Positions 62,572-64,000 of a stretch of 64,000 nt of DNA are shown in pieces. A program made the position numbers and the translations under genes. The notes below the pieces were generated by a model. It was not told the origin of the DNA. It searched no databases and saw only the letters and a list, made by a program, of their open reading frames with translations. The stretch spans positions 1-64,000 of the forward strand of contig NZ_FNCP01000018.1 of NCBI RefSeq assembly GCF_900100785.1. Direction: 5' to 3'. This stretch comes from Desulfosporosinus hippei DSM 8344 (lineage in GTDB: Bacteria > Bacillota > Desulfitobacteriia > Desulfitobacteriales > Desulfitobacteriaceae). Each line of letters opens with the position of its first letter. The first letter of the stretch is position 1.

Positions 62572-64000
62572 TTAGCCTTGCTTTAATTCTTTGATTCGTT
62601 CTTCTAAGGTGATTTTACGAACTAAAAGGGCTTCCAGACGTTCACGTTCTTTAGCAACTACCGGAGCAGGTGCTTTATTAGTGAATCCCGGGTTATTTAG
62701 TTTGGTTTCTAAGACCTGCTGCTCCTGTATGGCTAGGGAAATTTCCTTTTCTAAGCGGGCAATTTCTTTACCTAAATCCATCATCCCTTTGAGAGGGAGA
62801 TAGATTTCCACTCCACCCAGAACGGCGCTGGCGGATTGTGAAGGCTTCTCCGGCAGAGATTCAAACAACTCAACACTGGCTCCTCCAGCTAATTTCAAAA
62901 TGTCAGCCTTGCCATTTTCCAGAACGGCCCGCTGATTCTTGTCTGCAGCCAGCATGATAATCTCGACCTTTTGCCCGGGGGCTACTTTCATTTCTGCTCG
63001 AATATTGCGAATGGCTTTAATCGCTTCCATAAGCAGGGTCATGTTCCCTTCGGCTACGGTATCTTGATAGGCGGGAATTTCCGGCCAAGGCTGAGTCATG
63101 ATACTTTTTCCTGCCACGGGGAAGTTCTGCCAAATTTCTTCCGTTAAAAATGGCATGAAGGGATGCAAGAGACGCAGAGTTCCTTCGAGAACCTCCAGCA
63201 GCACGGATTGAGCAGTGTGCCGGGCCAAGACGTCTTCTTTATTATAGAGTCGGGGTTTAGTCAGCTCGATATACCAATCGCAGAACTCATTCCAGATAAA
63301 TTCATAGAGCAATCGTCCTGCTTCACCTAGGTCAAAGTTTTCTAAGGCTTTAGTGACGTTCTCTACAGTGGAAGCATAACGGGTCAAAATCCAGCGGTCA
63401 GCTAAAGCCAGTTCCCCCCGGGGCCCCTCTTGATAATCTTCTAAGTTTAAGAGCACGTAACGTGAGGCATTCCAAATTTTATTGGAGAAGTTTCTGGTGG
63501 CTTCCAGCCGTTCAGGATGAAAACGCAGGTCATTTCCCGGTGTGTTCCCGGTCATTAGCATAAAGCGCAGAGTATCTGCTCCATACTGTTCAATAACCTC
63601 AATGGGATCTACGCCATTGCCTAAGGATTTACTCATCTTACGTCCCTGGGCATCTAAAACCAGTCCATGAATCATGACTTTGGGGAAAGGTACTTCCTTC
63701 ATGAATTCCATAGCCATAAAGATCATCCGGGCAACCCAAAAGAAAATGATATCTCGTCCCGTAACCAGCACGGAGGTAGGATAAAACTGTTCCAGTTCCG
63801 GTGTTTTTTCCGGCCAACCCAAGGTGGAGAAAGGCCAAAGCCCGGAGGAAAACCAGGTATCTAAAACGTCAGGATCTTGTCTTAGATTCTCAGATCCACA
63901 GGTCGGACAGCCGGAGGGATCCTCTTTTGCACAGATCTCCGCTCCACACTTTTCACAATACCAAACCGGAATCCGGTGTCCCCACCATAACTGCCGAGAT
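62572..64000 (-). CDS. valS: valine-tRNA ligase, C-terminal part (partial)
   Basis: The reading frame is open to the window edge, so the 5' part lies outside. About 475 residues are present: a zinc-ribbon-like insert (CEKCGAE, CPTCGSENL), DPDVLDTWFSSGLWPFSTLGWP, the KMSKS loop GRKMSKSLGNGVDP, the anticodon-binding domain and a C-terminal coiled coil ending RITLEERIKELK-like. It charges tRNA-Val. Any T-box leader would be outside the window. Confidence 0.95.
   Translation of the reverse strand, partial: SRQLWWGHRIPVWYCEKCGAEICAKEDPSGCPTCGSENLRQDPDVLDTWFSSGLWPFSTLGWPEKTPELEQFYPTSVLVTGRDIIFFWVARMIFMAMEFMKEVPFPKVMIHGLVLDAQGRKMSKSLGNGVDPIEVIEQYGADTLRFMLMTGNTPGNDLRFHPERLEATRNFSNKIWNASRYVLLNLEDYQEGPRGELALADRWILTRYASTVENVTKALENFDLGEAGRLLYEFIWNEFCDWYIELTKPRLYNKEDVLARHTAQSVLLEVLEGTLRLLHPFMPFLTEEIWQNFPVAGKSIMTQPWPEIPAYQDTVAEGNMTLLMEAIKAIRNIRAEMKVAPGQKVEIIMLAADKNQRAVLENGKADILKLAGGASVELFESLPEKPSQSASAVLGGVEIYLPLKGMMDLGKEIARLEKEISLAIQEQQVLETKLNNPGFTNKAPAPVVAKERERLEALLVRKITLEERIKELKQG

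Overview
The window looks like a chromosomal segment of a Gram-positive, spore-forming anaerobe of the Desulfitobacterium/Desulfosporosinus group (Firmicutes, Peptococcaceae-like). This is inferred from the gene set: mreBCD, a PBP2 gene, minCDE, rodA, spoIVFA/spoIVFB homologues, the radical SAM/DUF2344/rng block, rex, citramalate synthase, folC and valS. A cell-wall-binding-repeat-2 surface protein also fits. Most genes are on the minus strand.

Layout. (1) 1-3.9 kb: the edge of an XRE-type regulator gene, then a transposon-like element of about 3.4 kb with 60-bp inverted repeats. It carries a small acidic ORF, an overlapping DDE-type transposase-like ORF and a passenger ORF. (2) 3.9-28.9 kb: an exopolysaccharide locus. 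It holds UDP-glucuronate and UDP-galacturonate synthesis, a Wzx flippase, a decayed capA gene, a TupA-like ATP-grasp protein, Wzy, three glycosyltransferases, a pyruvyltransferase-family protein, an Alg13/Alg14-like pair, a WcaJ-like initiating transferase, a CpsB phosphatase, a response regulator, a giant hybrid histidine kinase, and the CpsC/CpsD chain-length and tyrosine-kinase pair. The middle glycan genes (about 6.7-16.8 kb) are visibly A+T-richer than their flanks, which suggests an exchanged cassette. A divergent gene encodes an SGNH-fold protein that has lost its catalytic Ser and His. (3) 29-32 kb: a CWB2 surface protein and a 38-residue membrane peptide. (4) 32-41.9 kb: rng, DUF2344, radical SAM protein, a decayed mazEF, a relE-type module, spoIVFB, spoIVFA and rodA. 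(5) 42-51 kb: minE, minD, minC, mrdA, mreD, mreC, mreB, radC, maf and a DUF4321 gene. (6) 51-64 kb: two orphan membrane proteins, aspartase, cimA, rex, a SPOR protein, a DUF47/PiT phosphate transporter pair, folC and the 3' part of valS.

The most unusual content is between genes. Two families of long, multi-hairpin repeats sit in gaps of otherwise compact operons. Copies differ in their stems by compensatory changes while some loops stay constant, which points to selection or mechanism acting on secondary structure. Family 1 has four full copies plus fragments. Family 2 has four copies plus one likely divergent copy. A separate array of four units of about 110 bp lies upstream of rng. I do not recognise these as any named family.

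Regulation visible in sequence: cimA has a ykkC-class riboswitch leader, most likely the ppGpp subtype given its isoleucine-pathway gene. The phosphate transporter promoter carries two TTAACA boxes 11 bp apart, like Gram-positive PhoP boxes. Promoters are legible before cpsC, rodA, rex and cimA, and intrinsic terminators end several units.
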